The translations under genes were made by a program, and so were the position numbers. From Rhodospirillales bacterium (GTDB lineage Bacteria > Pseudomonadota > Alphaproteobacteria > Acetobacterales > Acetobacteraceae), in contig JAGWIE010000075.1 of the NCBI GenBank assembly GCA_028866445.1, positions 1 through 6,674 on the forward strand: a stretch of DNA of 6,674 bases. Reading direction: 5' to 3'. Under the pieces are notes generated by a model. The model was not told the origin of the DNA, did not search any database, and saw nothing but the letters and a program-made list of their open reading frames with translations. Below are positions 1 to 6,620 of this stretch, piece after piece (positions within the stretch are counted from its first letter, which is position 1; the number at the start of each line of letters is the position of its first letter).

Positions 1-135
1 CGACACAAAGTCGAGAACATGTTCGCCAAGCTCAAGGACTGGCGACGCGTCGCTACGCGATACGACCGATGCGCACATACTTTCTTCTCAGCCATCTGCA
101 TCGCCGCAGCCGTCGCATTCTATCTCAAAGAATGA
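1..135 (+). CDS. IS5-family transposase, C-terminal end (partial at window edge)
   Basis: The frame is open from the first base and ends with TGA at 133-135, giving 44 residues. It reads RHKVENMFAKLKDWRRVATR, then YDRCAHTFFSAICIAAAVAF and YLKE. The pattern R-x-x-x-E-N-x-F-x-K-L-K-x-x-R-R-x-A-T-R-Y-D is the conserved C-terminal block of DDE transposases of the IS5 family (the orfB type of two-frame elements); the Glu in VENMF is expected to be the last acidic residue of the DDE catalytic triad. The transposase would cut and rejoin the ends of its insertion sequence. The rest of the gene lies before the window, so it cannot be said whether the element is active. Family assignment is firm; the exact IS name is not known. 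Confidence 0.85.
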   Translation, partial: RHKVENMFAKLKDWRRVATRYDRCAHTFFSAICIAAAVAFYLKE

Positions 136-150
136 GTCCTGAGCCTAGGC
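1..150 (+). mobile_element. Right end of an IS5-family insertion sequence (boundary approximate)
   Basis: Elements of this group normally end within about 10-30 bases after the transposase stop. The 15 bases after the stop (GTCCTGAGCCTAGGC) would then hold the terminal inverted repeat. The matching left end is outside the window, so neither the inverted repeat nor a target duplication can be confirmed and the boundary near 145-150 is an estimate. Confidence 0.45.
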
Positions 151-371
151 TATTAGTTCATCCACGCCGTGAAACAGGCCGATTTCAGGCTGGCGGTTTC
201 GGGTGTGTCCGGCGGCAGCAAGCAGGGCATTTGCGTTGTCGCCGGCACGGCCTGTGATCTGGTTGAGGGCATTCTTTGATTGGACCGAGATGGCCGACTG
301 GCAGGTATCATCACATTCGTGCGCGCTTGAACAAAGAGAGAAGCCCCACGGGAAGCGAGTATGGGGGACTG
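151..371. other. Unassigned stretch between the IS end and the hsdR fragment
   Basis: No intact gene is seen. A minus-strand frame without a usual start is open up to a stop at 145-147 and includes the peptide GRAGDNANALLAAAGH. This faintly resembles the C-terminal G-x-x-G-D-x-x-N-A-x-L-x-A-A-G block of another group of IS5-type transposases. The plus strand also has protein-like frames in the same place: one starts at GTG 169 and stops at 277-279. In GC-rich DNA both strands often stay open, so neither is called as a gene. It may be a second decayed IS remnant. Confidence 0.3.
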
Positions 372-656
372 AAAGCGCGGGACTGCCAGGCGCAGGACCG
401 CAAGGATTTGCGGGAGAAACTTGCCGGGCAGCAGCGCTACCTCTTCACCTTGATCCAGAAATTCGGCACCGATCGGGGCGAGTTTATGCCGATGCTATCG
501 GAGCGCTCGGACGTCATCGTCATCACAGATGAGGCGCACCGCAGCCAATATGCCCAGCTGGCCGCCATCATACGCCGGGCGCTGCCAAACGCCGCCTTTC
601 TGGGCTTCACCGACACGCTGTTAGTGGCCGGTGAGGAAAAAACCCTGGAGGTTTTT
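372..656 (+). pseudogene. hsdR: Type I restriction enzyme R subunit (hsdR), internal fragment
   Basis: About 95 codons read like part of the helicase/translocase motor of HsdR, the ATP-driven subunit that moves and cuts DNA in type I restriction systems. Recognisable blocks in order are CQAQDRKDLREKLAG, YLFTLIQKFG, the motif II segment DVIVITDEAHRSQY with the DEAH box at 528-539, ALPNAAFLGFTDTLL and AGEEKTLEVF. Full HsdR is around 1000 residues, so the nuclease domain, the Walker A part and everything after this point are missing. The block that is normally FTGTP reads FTDTL, losing a conserved Gly and Pro, as expected for a gene no longer under selection. Similarity stops abruptly near 656 and the frame ends at 681-683. 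An ATG at 276 opens the frame but the first 32 codons do not look like HsdR. No hsdM or hsdS is present. Confidence 0.8.
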
Positions 657-825
657 GCGGCGGGATTGTCCAGCCATTTTTGATCTGATGCTCAACCCTA
701 TCCGATGCGGCTGAGATGGCATCTTTGACAGCTTCATCGAGGGATCTACCACCGCCATGGTATCCGGCAGGTCTGGGATTCGAACGCCCCGCAGCGCACG
801 ATCCGTGCCTTATTTCTGCAGCCCG
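657..825. other. Unassigned stretch between hsdR and integrase remnants
   Basis: I recognise no gene here. It carries neither the expected continuation of hsdR (the block after GEE..EVFGDY) nor the expected upstream part of the integrase (the TGLRxxE box with the first catalytic Arg). It is probably rearranged sequence spanning one or more deletion junctions. Confidence 0.4.
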
Positions 826-1382
826 GTATTCTAGAAATCGAGGTGCGCGGTGAGCGTGGTGTTGGGCATTGCAAGAGCATGCCGGGCTGTGCGGGTTTAT
901 GAGCGGTTGCTGGCGCGGGCGAAGCCCGTGCAAGGTGAGTCACGGCGCGAGCGGCAGTTGCGGCGAAAGGCTGGTGGTACAGCACCCGTGGCGCCGGAGC
1001 TGAAATATCCGAAGCCTATGGATCTCGTTTTCCCTGGCAATCACATCAAGCTGTTTAATAATCTGCTTGAGCGTACGGGGCTGAAAATCGACCGCGATGG
1101 CAAGGCCCGCACCGCCTATAGTTTACGCCACACCTATATCTGCATGCGGCTGATGGAAGTGCCGATATTTATCAGGTCGCCAAGAACTGCCGCACCTCGG
1201 TCGAGATGATCGAGAAGCATTATGCGGTGCATCTGAAGAACACGCTCGATGCCACCGCCATCAATGTCACGAGTAAGAGGGCCGGGAAGGGGAAATTAAA
1301 AGCCGGTGCGGAGAAGGGGGCTCGGAAGGCGGGAGAGCTTACCACGGAACTGGATGGGGACGGGCGGATTGAGGCCGATTGA
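826..1382 (+). pseudogene. Tyrosine recombinase (phage-type integrase), C-terminal part, two frameshifts
   Basis: Three consecutive frames together spell the catalytic half of one integrase. The first piece (about 826-887) includes ILEIEVRGERGVGHCKSMPG. The second (about 886-1158) includes AVRVYERLLARAKP, DLVFPGNHIKLFNNLLERTG and TAYSLRHTYICMRLME. The third (1161-1382) includes ADIYQVAKNCRTSVEMIEKH followed by YAVHLKNTLDATAINV and a Lys-rich tail. The box II Arg of SLRHTY is at 1126-1128 and the likely nucleophile Tyr of KHYA at 1221-1223. The frame changes near 885 (net +1 or -2) and at about 1159, where a single missing G in GAA(G)GTGCC explains the shift. The N-terminal DNA-binding domain and the box I Arg are absent. 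Such enzymes move integrative elements or phages; this copy cannot work as it stands. The ATG at 849-851 region is inside the gene and is not its true start. Confidence 0.85.
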
Positions 1383-1412
1383 AAGCAGGGCGTAGGCCCG
1401 GCCAGAGAGCGA

Positions 1413-1425
1413 TCCGCTTGGCGGA
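1413..1425. repeat. Small inverted repeat TCCGC-TTG-GCGGA
   Basis: A 5-bp perfect stem (TCCGC at 1413-1417, GCGGA at 1421-1425) closes a TTG loop. It is the first of three hairpins within about 60 bases. The third hairpin (1462-1474) also has a TTG loop, which suggests the cluster is not random. Confidence 0.5.
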
Positions 1426-1435
1426 CCGCCCAGAA

Positions 1436-1456
1436 GCGCACCCCTCGCGGGTGCGC
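1436..1456. repeat. Perfect 8-bp inverted repeat, 5-nt loop
   Basis: GCGCACCC at 1436-1443 pairs fully with GGGTGCGC at 1449-1456 around the loop CTCGC. No T-run follows on either strand, so it is unlikely to be an intrinsic terminator. Its right arm overlaps the candidate oriT core described at 1449-1474. Confidence 0.7.
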
Positions 1457-1474
1457 AATTAGGGGCTTGGCCCC
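1449..1474 (-). other. oriT: Candidate Q-type (RSF1010/Ti-like) oriT core, probably relict
   Basis: Read on the minus strand, a 5-bp inverted repeat with a 3-nt loop (GGGGCCAAGCCCC, 1474-1462) is followed at once by TAATTGCGCACCC (1461-1449). Origins of transfer recognised by MOBQ relaxases have this build: an inverted repeat, then a nick region of the type TAAnTGCGCCCT. As I remember it, the Ti-plasmid version contains ATAATTGCGCCCT. The match is to the conserved core with one inserted base before the CCC run. No relaxase gene (mobA/traA) is in the window, so if real this is either a relict or served by a relaxase in trans. The neighbouring integrase and IS remnants fit a plasmid or integrative-element origin. 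Assignment rests on memory of the motif, not on an alignment. Confidence 0.4.
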
Positions 1475-1808
1475 ACGACGCTATTTGCCGGCTGATCTTC
1501 TCAAGACACAGGTGCAACGAGGCGGAGATGCCGTCTCACCAGCGACAGTTTATCGCGAGATGGAAACGAGATCGCGGGGGAGCAGGGTAACCTGATTGCC
1601 GCCATTGCGCTTCGATTGATACATCGCCTCTGGGCAGGCGTGCAGAAATGCCGGAAATACAGGGGCGCTAGCGAGGTGAGTAGCAGAGAACATAACAAGA
1701 ACACTAAATCCACAACTCAGCCCAAGAGTCGAGTCGGGATTTGAGTGGCCTCATCCTGTATCGCCAAGGGCACCATACATGAGGAAATAAAAAGCACTGT
1801 TTAATCGC
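1475..1808. other. Stretch of 334 bases with no recognisable gene
   Basis: A plus-strand frame is open from 1496 to a TGA at 1742-1744 but has no good start codon and no familiar motif. Another short plus-strand frame, ending at 1593-1595, includes SPATVYREMETR and is equally unplaceable. The GC content drops from about 1690 onward compared with the operon on the right, which fits non-coding or foreign DNA. Confidence 0.4.
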
Positions 1809-1842
1809 AATAATAGGCTCTCCCGGACGAGAGCCTATTATT
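1809..1842 (-). terminator. Perfect 14-bp hairpin, likely (bidirectional) transcription terminator of the malQ-treY operon
   Basis: AATAATAGGCTCTC (1809-1822) and GAGAGCCTATTATT (1829-1842) are exact reverse complements around a 6-base loop. The inner seven pairs are GC-rich and the outer seven are A/T only, so on either strand the GC stem is followed by a U-rich arm (UAUUAUU). It lies 24 bases after the stop of the small ORF at 1867-1974 and about 130 bases after the treY stop, the right place to end the operon transcript. The absence of a long pure U-run makes it moderate in strength. Confidence 0.7.
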
Positions 1843-1866
1843 TGATAATCTATAGAGGGGAATAGG

Positions 1867-1974
1867 CTAGCCATCTTTCTGAAGATTTTCGAGGTAGCTT
1901 TCGTAGTCTTCTTCCTCTTCCGGATCCAAATCGAATTCCCTACGGTGCTCCTCGCAGAGCCCTTTAAAATCCAA
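1867..1974 (-). CDS. Possible acidic 35-residue small protein directly after treY
   Basis: The first codon, TTG, follows the treY TAA stop with no gap and in the same frame; the ORF ends with TAG at 1869-1867. The peptide (TTG read as Met) begins MDFKGLCEEHRREF and continues DLDPEEEEDYESYLENLQKD with a final Gly: 12 of 35 residues are Asp or Glu followed by a helix-like end. It has no membrane segment or signal peptide. Such biased, protein-like composition immediately before the terminator hairpin is suggestive, but there is no clear Shine-Dalgarno sequence before the TTG and no ATG. It could be a coupled small gene, an extension reached by stop-codon read-through of treY, or the residue of a longer gene. 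I do not recognise a family and assign no function. Confidence 0.4.
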   Translation of the reverse strand: MDFKGLCEEHRREFDLDPEEEEDYESYLENLQKDG

Positions 1975-4710
1975 TTAAACCCGGCGCAGCAGTGCCACCG
2001 GCAGGCAGGAGAACAGCGCGGCCAGCCGGATGCTGCCGCGTAGGCTTCTGCGCTCCCCGGTTAGTACATCTTCCCATTCGCCGGCCCCTATGGTCAGGCT
2101 GGTCCTACCCCAAACATGCTCCGCCAGTTTGGGCTGGCCGGGATCGAATTTGCCCGCCAAACGTGTTACGGCGGTAACAATCTCGCCTTGAGCATGGCTG
2201 CGCCGGAAAGCCAAAACATGCGAGGCCGCCTGCCCCCGTGCCGTCAGCTTCTCATACCGCCCGGCTGCAAAAATTTCTGGGCATTGCGCCCGCAGATTTA
2301 ACGCTCGGCCAATGATGCCCTGTTTTAACCGGCCATCCTGCCAGTCGGCAATGTCTGGCAGGGGCTTGCTTAGGCTGGCGATACGGGCAGTGAAATTCAC
2401 GGGGCGGCGATTATCCGGGTCAACAAAACTCTGGTCCCAATATTCAGTGCCTTGATATAAATCCGGTACACCAGGGGCGGTCAGGCGGATAAGCGTCTGC
2501 GCCAGACCATTCATCGCCCCGGCCGGGCCGATACGCCGGGAGAATGACACAATTTCGTCCAGCACTGGGCGGGCGGCATCCAGGCAATGGAACAAAAACC
2601 GTTTCGCCGCCGCCTCATAGGTCTCATTCGGCGCCGCCCATTCGGAATGGCGCTTGGCCTCGCGCATCGCCTTGCGCAACCATTCCATCACCCGGTTCCC
2701 ATAGGCGTCAATGCTGGAGGCATCCTTGGCCTCTAGCCCCAGCGGCCAGCCGGCGACCAGCATCTGGTAGAGCATCAGTTCGTCGGCCATGTCCGGTCCC
2801 GCTTGTTCGCGAATGAGGTTGTTCAACCGCGTCCAGCGCGTCACCATGCGCTCCCATTCATCGGGAATTTCGGAGAGCACGGCTAGGCGCAGGCGCGTAT
2901 CCTCGCCGCGCTTATGGTCGTGGGTGGCGGTGGCCAGTAATGCGCCGGGAAAAGACCGCCTTCGCGCAGCCATCAGATTGTGGAATCCGGCCGGACTAAG
3001 CGCGAACTGGCCAGGACTGGAGCCGACTTCATTGCGCGAGAGCAGCCGGCCATATCGGTAAAACGCTGTATCTTCGACCGATTTGGCGGCTGTCGGGGCG
3101 GAGAGCTGTTGGAAAGAGACCATGGAGCGCAGCCGGTCCGCCCGGCGCGCGTTAGGTGGCAACGCCCGTGGCGGTTCGGTCAGCAACCATTTGCGTAACA
3201 GATCAAAAATCCCGACATCCGCAGGGCGGTAGCTGCGCCGGGCACCAGCAATGGCACGCTCTAGCATCTGCGCATCCACCGCACTGCCCCCTGCCTGCCC
3301 GGCATAAAGCCGATAAACCGGGAAATGGACCAAGATCTCTCGTAACCCCCGCCGAATGGCCGAGAGCGTATAATCGCGCGTATGAAATTCCCGCTGGGCG
3401 GCATGGTGCAATTGCGCGGCCAGGCTGTGCAACTCACTGGCCAAATTATCGCGAAGAATCTGGCGGCGGGCGGGCTCTTCCTCAGCAGCAAAAGCCGCCG
3501 GGCGGCCGGTTAAATTCTCCCACAAGCGAGAGAGCGGGGCTTCGCCTTCCGGGTTGTGCAGCACAGCTGCCACTTGATCCATAAAATCATAGCCGGTGGT
3601 GCCATCCGTCTGCCAGTTGCGGTCCAGCCGCTCCCACGGTGCCAGAATTTTTTCCACCACGATATAAGGCATACCCTGCGCGGCCTCTGGGGGCCGTGCC
3701 ATTCCAGCCTCAGCCATGGCGCGGCGTAGTTTGCGGGCATAAGCACGCGGGTCCGCCAGACCATCAATGTGGTCGATCCGTACCCCATCGATCAGCCCCT
3801 CCGCATAGAGACCGAGGAGAAATCCGTGCGTGGCATTGAACACTTTGGGCAGCTCCACCCGCAGTCCCGCCAGCGTGTTGATATCGAAAAAGCGCCGCCA
3901 ATTGATCTCGTCAGAGGCGGTACGCCACCAGGCCAGGCGGTAATGCTGGCGCTGCAACAGCTCGTGCAAAGCGCGCGGGGCGGTAAAGCGGACGAATATT
4001 TCCTCCAGCGCTGGCATGTGAGTGGCGGCAAAGTTTTTAAGTGCCTCCTTTGCCTTCTCAGACTCTACGGCGGGGTGGCGCATCCGAGCCGCATTGGCGA
4101 AGGCCCGTGAGATATCAGCGGCTCCCTCCACCCCGCGCAGTACCAATGCCGCGCTGCGGGGCGAGAGCGGGAAATAATGCTCGAAATAATCGAAATAAAG
4201 CCGGCCGGTCTCCTTATCCAGCCGCAGCTTTAAATCGCCTGATTCCAACACATCGCCATAGGCGGCACCCAGAAACGGCGCCAGCAATTTTCCGGTGAGA
4301 TTGGGGTCTGCCGGGTGCCAGTTAATATCAAAAAAATTTGCAAACATGCTGGCGGGGCCAAATTCCAGCACATCCAGCCACCAGTGATTATCTGCCCCAC
4401 CTACGCCCATATGGTTGGGCACGATATCCAGTAGCAGCCCCATCGCGTGATGGCGCAGCACGGCCACCAGGCGGCGCAGCGAGGGCAGTCCTCCCAGCTC
4501 AGGGTTGATCTCGTGGTGATCCACAATGTCATAGCCGTGGGTGGAACCCGCGCGGGCTTTTAAAATTGGCGAGGCATAGAGATGCGAAATGCCCAGCGCG
4601 CTGAGATACGGCACGATTTTTGCCGCATCATCCAGCGTGAAGCCTTTATGAAATTGCAGCCGGGCGGTGGCGCGCGGTGTTGTGGAGAGGGTTGGTTTTA
4701 AAACGCTCAC
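1975..4710 (-). CDS. treY: Maltooligosyl trehalose synthase (GH13 family)
   Basis: TreY rearranges the last alpha-1,4 bond at the reducing end of maltodextrins into an alpha,alpha-1,1 bond, making maltooligosyl trehalose in the cytoplasm. With GTG at 4710 the protein has 911 residues, within the range of the family. All GH13 signatures are present: region I DIVPNHMG (95-102), region II GVRIDHIDGL (309-318) with nucleophile Asp313, region III VVEKIL (351-356) with acid/base Glu353, and region IV TATHDHKRGEDTR (594-606) with Asp598. TreY-specific blocks include STHGYDI near the N-terminus, YRLAWWRTASDEINWRRFFD (257-276), KSVEDTAFYRYGRL (543-556) and, near the C-terminus, PDLYQGTEYWDQSFVDPDNR. 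The GTG start was chosen over the upstream ATG at 4806 because it overlaps the malQ stop as GTGA, has GGAGG five bases before it, and the extra 32 residues of the longer form are low-complexity antisense-like sequence. The gene looks intact. Confidence 0.95.
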   Translation of the reverse strand: MSVLKPTLSTTPRATARLQFHKGFTLDDAAKIVPYLSALGISHLYASPILKARAGSTHGYDIVDHHEINPELGGLPSLRRLVAVLRHHAMGLLLDIVPNHMGVGGADNHWWLDVLEFGPASMFANFFDINWHPADPNLTGKLLAPFLGAAYGDVLESGDLKLRLDKETGRLYFDYFEHYFPLSPRSAALVLRGVEGAADISRAFANAARMRHPAVESEKAKEALKNFAATHMPALEEIFVRFTAPRALHELLQRQHYRLAWWRTASDEINWRRFFDINTLAGLRVELPKVFNATHGFLLGLYAEGLIDGVRIDHIDGLADPRAYARKLRRAMAEAGMARPPEAAQGMPYIVVEKILAPWERLDRNWQTDGTTGYDFMDQVAAVLHNPEGEAPLSRLWENLTGRPAAFAAEEEPARRQILRDNLASELHSLAAQLHHAAQREFHTRDYTLSAIRRGLREILVHFPVYRLYAGQAGGSAVDAQMLERAIAGARRSYRPADVGIFDLLRKWLLTEPPRALPPNARRADRLRSMVSFQQLSAPTAAKSVEDTAFYRYGRLLSRNEVGSSPGQFALSPAGFHNLMAARRRSFPGALLATATHDHKRGEDTRLRLAVLSEIPDEWERMVTRWTRLNNLIREQAGPDMADELMLYQMLVAGWPLGLEAKDASSIDAYGNRVMEWLRKAMREAKRHSEWAAPNETYEAAAKRFLFHCLDAARPVLDEIVSFSRRIGPAGAMNGLAQTLIRLTAPGVPDLYQGTEYWDQSFVDPDNRRPVNFTARIASLSKPLPDIADWQDGRLKQGIIGRALNLRAQCPEIFAAGRYEKLTARGQAASHVLAFRRSHAQGEIVTAVTRLAGKFDPGQPKLAEHVWGRTSLTIGAGEWEDVLTGERRSLRGSIRLAALFSCLPVALLRRV

Positions 4711-6620
4711 GGTAGCCTCCGCGCCGCCGATAAAGCCTGCAACCGAGCCTGAAAATCCTCCCGCTGGAAAATTTGCTCCACATTGCCCGGCAGCCGCCGC
4801 CGCCAATTTGGATGCTCCGTGCTGGTGCCGGGCAGATTGGGTGCCTCCACCAGCGAGAGCGCATCCTCAACCGGCAGCAGCGCCAGCATGGAGGCCGCAC
4901 GGCCCAGATGCACCGCCGCTGGGAAGCTGACGGCTGCACCGTCATCATCAGGCGGTTGCGGGGCCTGGGTAGCGCCGGAGGCCGTAAAAGCGGCCCATAA
5001 ATCCTTCCTGTCCTGGGCGCGATGCATTGGCGTATCCCCAGCCAAGTTGAGTTTTTCCCGCCATTCAATATCTTTGCCCTCCCACCATCCGGCCACGGTA
5101 GGCACGTCATGTGTGGTGGTCATTGCCACTGCCTCTTTGGTCCAAATGGAAGGGGGCTTGAAGCTTTTGCCGTCATGCTCAAACCACATCACCCGCAGTC
5201 CTGCGATGCCTGCATCGGTCAGCAGCTCGCCATAGCCCTCGGGCAAAGTGCCGAGATCCTCTCCCAGAATCACCGCCTTGTGGCGGTGGGATTCCAGATT
5301 AACCAACCGGATCAGATCCGTCTGCGGCATGGTCAGATACGCCCCCTCCGCCGAGCTTTTGCCAAGCGGGATCACCCATAAGCGCGAGAGCCCCATCACA
5401 TGGTCAATCCGCACCCCGCCGGCATGGCGCATGCAGTGGCGCAGCATATCCAAAAACGCGCTATAGCCGCTGCGCTTAAGGCCGCGGGGCGAGAAGGCGG
5501 TGATACCCCAGCTCTGCCCCTCACGGTTGAGCAAATCTGGCGGCGCGCCGATTTCCAACCCGTGCAACACCTCATCCTGGCGGCTCCAGCAATGGGAGCC
5601 GGCATGGTCTGTTCCCACCGCCAAATCCGCGATGATGCCAATCTTCGCGCCCGCTGCGCGCATCGCGGCATTAGCGGTTTGCAACCCTTGCCCCGCCAGC
5701 CATTGCAGCCAGGCGTGAAAGCTAACCTCGCGTTGATATGCCTTGGCAAAATCGGCCACTTCTGGATTTTCCGGGTGGCTGTAAACCTTCGGCCAGTTGC
5801 GCCAATCCAGCATGGATTTACCTTGCGCGGCGAGATGCACTGAGAGTGCTTCGAACAACGCATGGCGCTCCAGCCCCAGCCCGGCTTGCGCGCGGAAGGC
5901 GGCCAAGGCCGGCCAATCCTGAAATGTCTCAAACTCGGCGCGCAACTCCGCCATTTTGGCGGCGGCGGCGCTGGGCCAGTTGATCAGCTTGGCATCCACA
6001 TCAGCCAGTGTGCGGGCAATGTGCAGCACATTCAGCGCCGCCCGGTTGGAGGGACTATACGGTTCAAAGCGCTGCAAATCTGCCGCGAATAGCGCATGAA
6101 CCGGGCTGATGCCCACCGCGTCAGCGCCTAGCCCAGCCGCGCGCACCGCGAAATCCCGTAAGGCCGCAAAATCGCCGATTCCGCCATCATGCAGGCGTTT
6201 TAGCCCGTAAAGCTGCACGGTCAGGCCCCAGAGCTTCTCGCCGCGGCCAACATCCGCTAGCCCGTAAGCCTTGCGCGGGGCGATAGCGAGGCTGATTTCC
6301 ACCCCGCCAAAAATCAGCTTGTGATACCCCGGCAGAGCAATGCCTGGAATGGCAACACCCCCGCGCGCCAGAGGTGCGAAACCCTCAGAAACGGTGCCAG
6401 TCTCCAGCTCCAGCCGGTACGGGCCGGGGCTGCCCGGCAGCACCACATCCTCCCCCGCCCAGGCCGTGAGCAAGCGGGGCTCCGCATCCGCCTGCTCTGG
6501 GCCCAGAGCCTCCAATATGGCAAGTAGGCTGGCATCCGATACGGTTTGCGCCTTGCCATTCACATCGCGCCAGATGCGGATGATCCCTGCCCGTGCGGCG
6601 TCCTCATGCAAAACGCTCAT
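4707..6620 (-). CDS. malQ: 4-alpha-glucanotransferase (amylomaltase, GH77)
   Basis: MalQ moves alpha-1,4-glucan segments between maltodextrins, so short chains are lengthened into better substrates for TreY or a phosphorylase. The 637-residue protein shows the family blocks in order: WGLTVQLYGLKRLHDGGIGD (131-150), the acceptor-site block FEPYSPSNRAALN (185-197), IIADLAVGTD (329-338) with Asp332, GGVRIDHVMGLSRLWVIP (401-418) with nucleophile Asp406, VILGEDLGTLPEG (450-462) with acid/base Glu454, TTTHDVPT (501-508) with Asp505, and the C-terminal NLPGTSTEHPNWRRRL (595-610). No signal peptide is present, so it is cytoplasmic. The N-terminal 110 residues are a variable lead-in seen in the longer bacterial MalQ type. 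The ATG at 6620 is preceded by GGGTGG four bases away and overlaps the stop of the upstream gene as ATGA; its own stop overlaps the treY GTG. The gene looks intact. Confidence 0.95.
   Translation of the reverse strand: MSVLHEDAARAGIIRIWRDVNGKAQTVSDASLLAILEALGPEQADAEPRLLTAWAGEDVVLPGSPGPYRLELETGTVSEGFAPLARGGVAIPGIALPGYHKLIFGGVEISLAIAPRKAYGLADVGRGEKLWGLTVQLYGLKRLHDGGIGDFAALRDFAVRAAGLGADAVGISPVHALFAADLQRFEPYSPSNRAALNVLHIARTLADVDAKLINWPSAAAAKMAELRAEFETFQDWPALAAFRAQAGLGLERHALFEALSVHLAAQGKSMLDWRNWPKVYSHPENPEVADFAKAYQREVSFHAWLQWLAGQGLQTANAAMRAAGAKIGIIADLAVGTDHAGSHCWSRQDEVLHGLEIGAPPDLLNREGQSWGITAFSPRGLKRSGYSAFLDMLRHCMRHAGGVRIDHVMGLSRLWVIPLGKSSAEGAYLTMPQTDLIRLVNLESHRHKAVILGEDLGTLPEGYGELLTDAGIAGLRVMWFEHDGKSFKPPSIWTKEAVAMTTTHDVPTVAGWWEGKDIEWREKLNLAGDTPMHRAQDRKDLWAAFTASGATQAPQPPDDDGAAVSFPAAVHLGRAASMLALLPVEDALSLVEAPNLPGTSTEHPNWRRRLPGNVEQIFQREDFQARLQALSAARRLP
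4716..4720 (-). promoter_or_regulatory. Shine-Dalgarno site that fixes the treY start
   Basis: GGAGG on the minus strand lies inside the end of malQ, five bases before the GTG at 4710-4708. This is a textbook ribosome binding site with good spacing and supports the GTG rather than the ATG 96 bases upstream. Confidence 0.8.

Noticed and set aside
638..656. Hairpin AAAAACC/GGTTTTT resembling a terminator
   Set aside because: The bases are the codons of the conserved HsdR segment EEKTLEVF, so the symmetry is more simply coincidental within former coding sequence.
770..795. tRNA-like GGGATTCGAACGCC suggestive of a T-arm
   Set aside because: The flanking bases do not form the five-pair T-stem and there is no acceptor stem, D-arm or anticodon arm at proper distance.
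607..933. 108-codon minus-strand frame opposite the hsdR/integrase remnants
   Set aside because: Its two ends lie antisense to recognisable hsdR and integrase sequence, so it is best explained as a chance opening.
1220..1441. Minus-strand frame opposite the integrase C-terminus
   Set aside because: It lies antisense to the convincing KNCRTSVEMIEKHY integrase segment and its tail.
1483..1595. Plus-strand frame containing SPATVYREMETR
   Set aside because: It is short, lacks a clear start, and I could not tie it to any family; it is recorded only as part of the unassigned stretch.
1501..1713. 70-codon minus-strand frame with a hydrophobic, signal-like start
   Set aside because: There is no ribosome site, no known motif and no conserved neighbour; the plus strand is equally open here, so coding potential is not shown.
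4711..4806. N-terminal extension of treY to the ATG at 4806
   Set aside because: It overlaps malQ by 100 bases, is Ala/Gly-rich with no family similarity, and the GTG at 4710 has a far better ribosome site.
4646..5110. 154-codon minus-strand frame across the malQ/treY junction
   Set aside because: It is an out-of-frame shadow of two genes with clear catalytic motifs; it shows Arg/Pro-rich frame-shifted composition and no motif.
5396..5932. 178-codon minus-strand frame inside malQ
   Set aside because: It is an alternative frame of malQ, very rich in Arg, Trp and Cys, with no recognisable domain.
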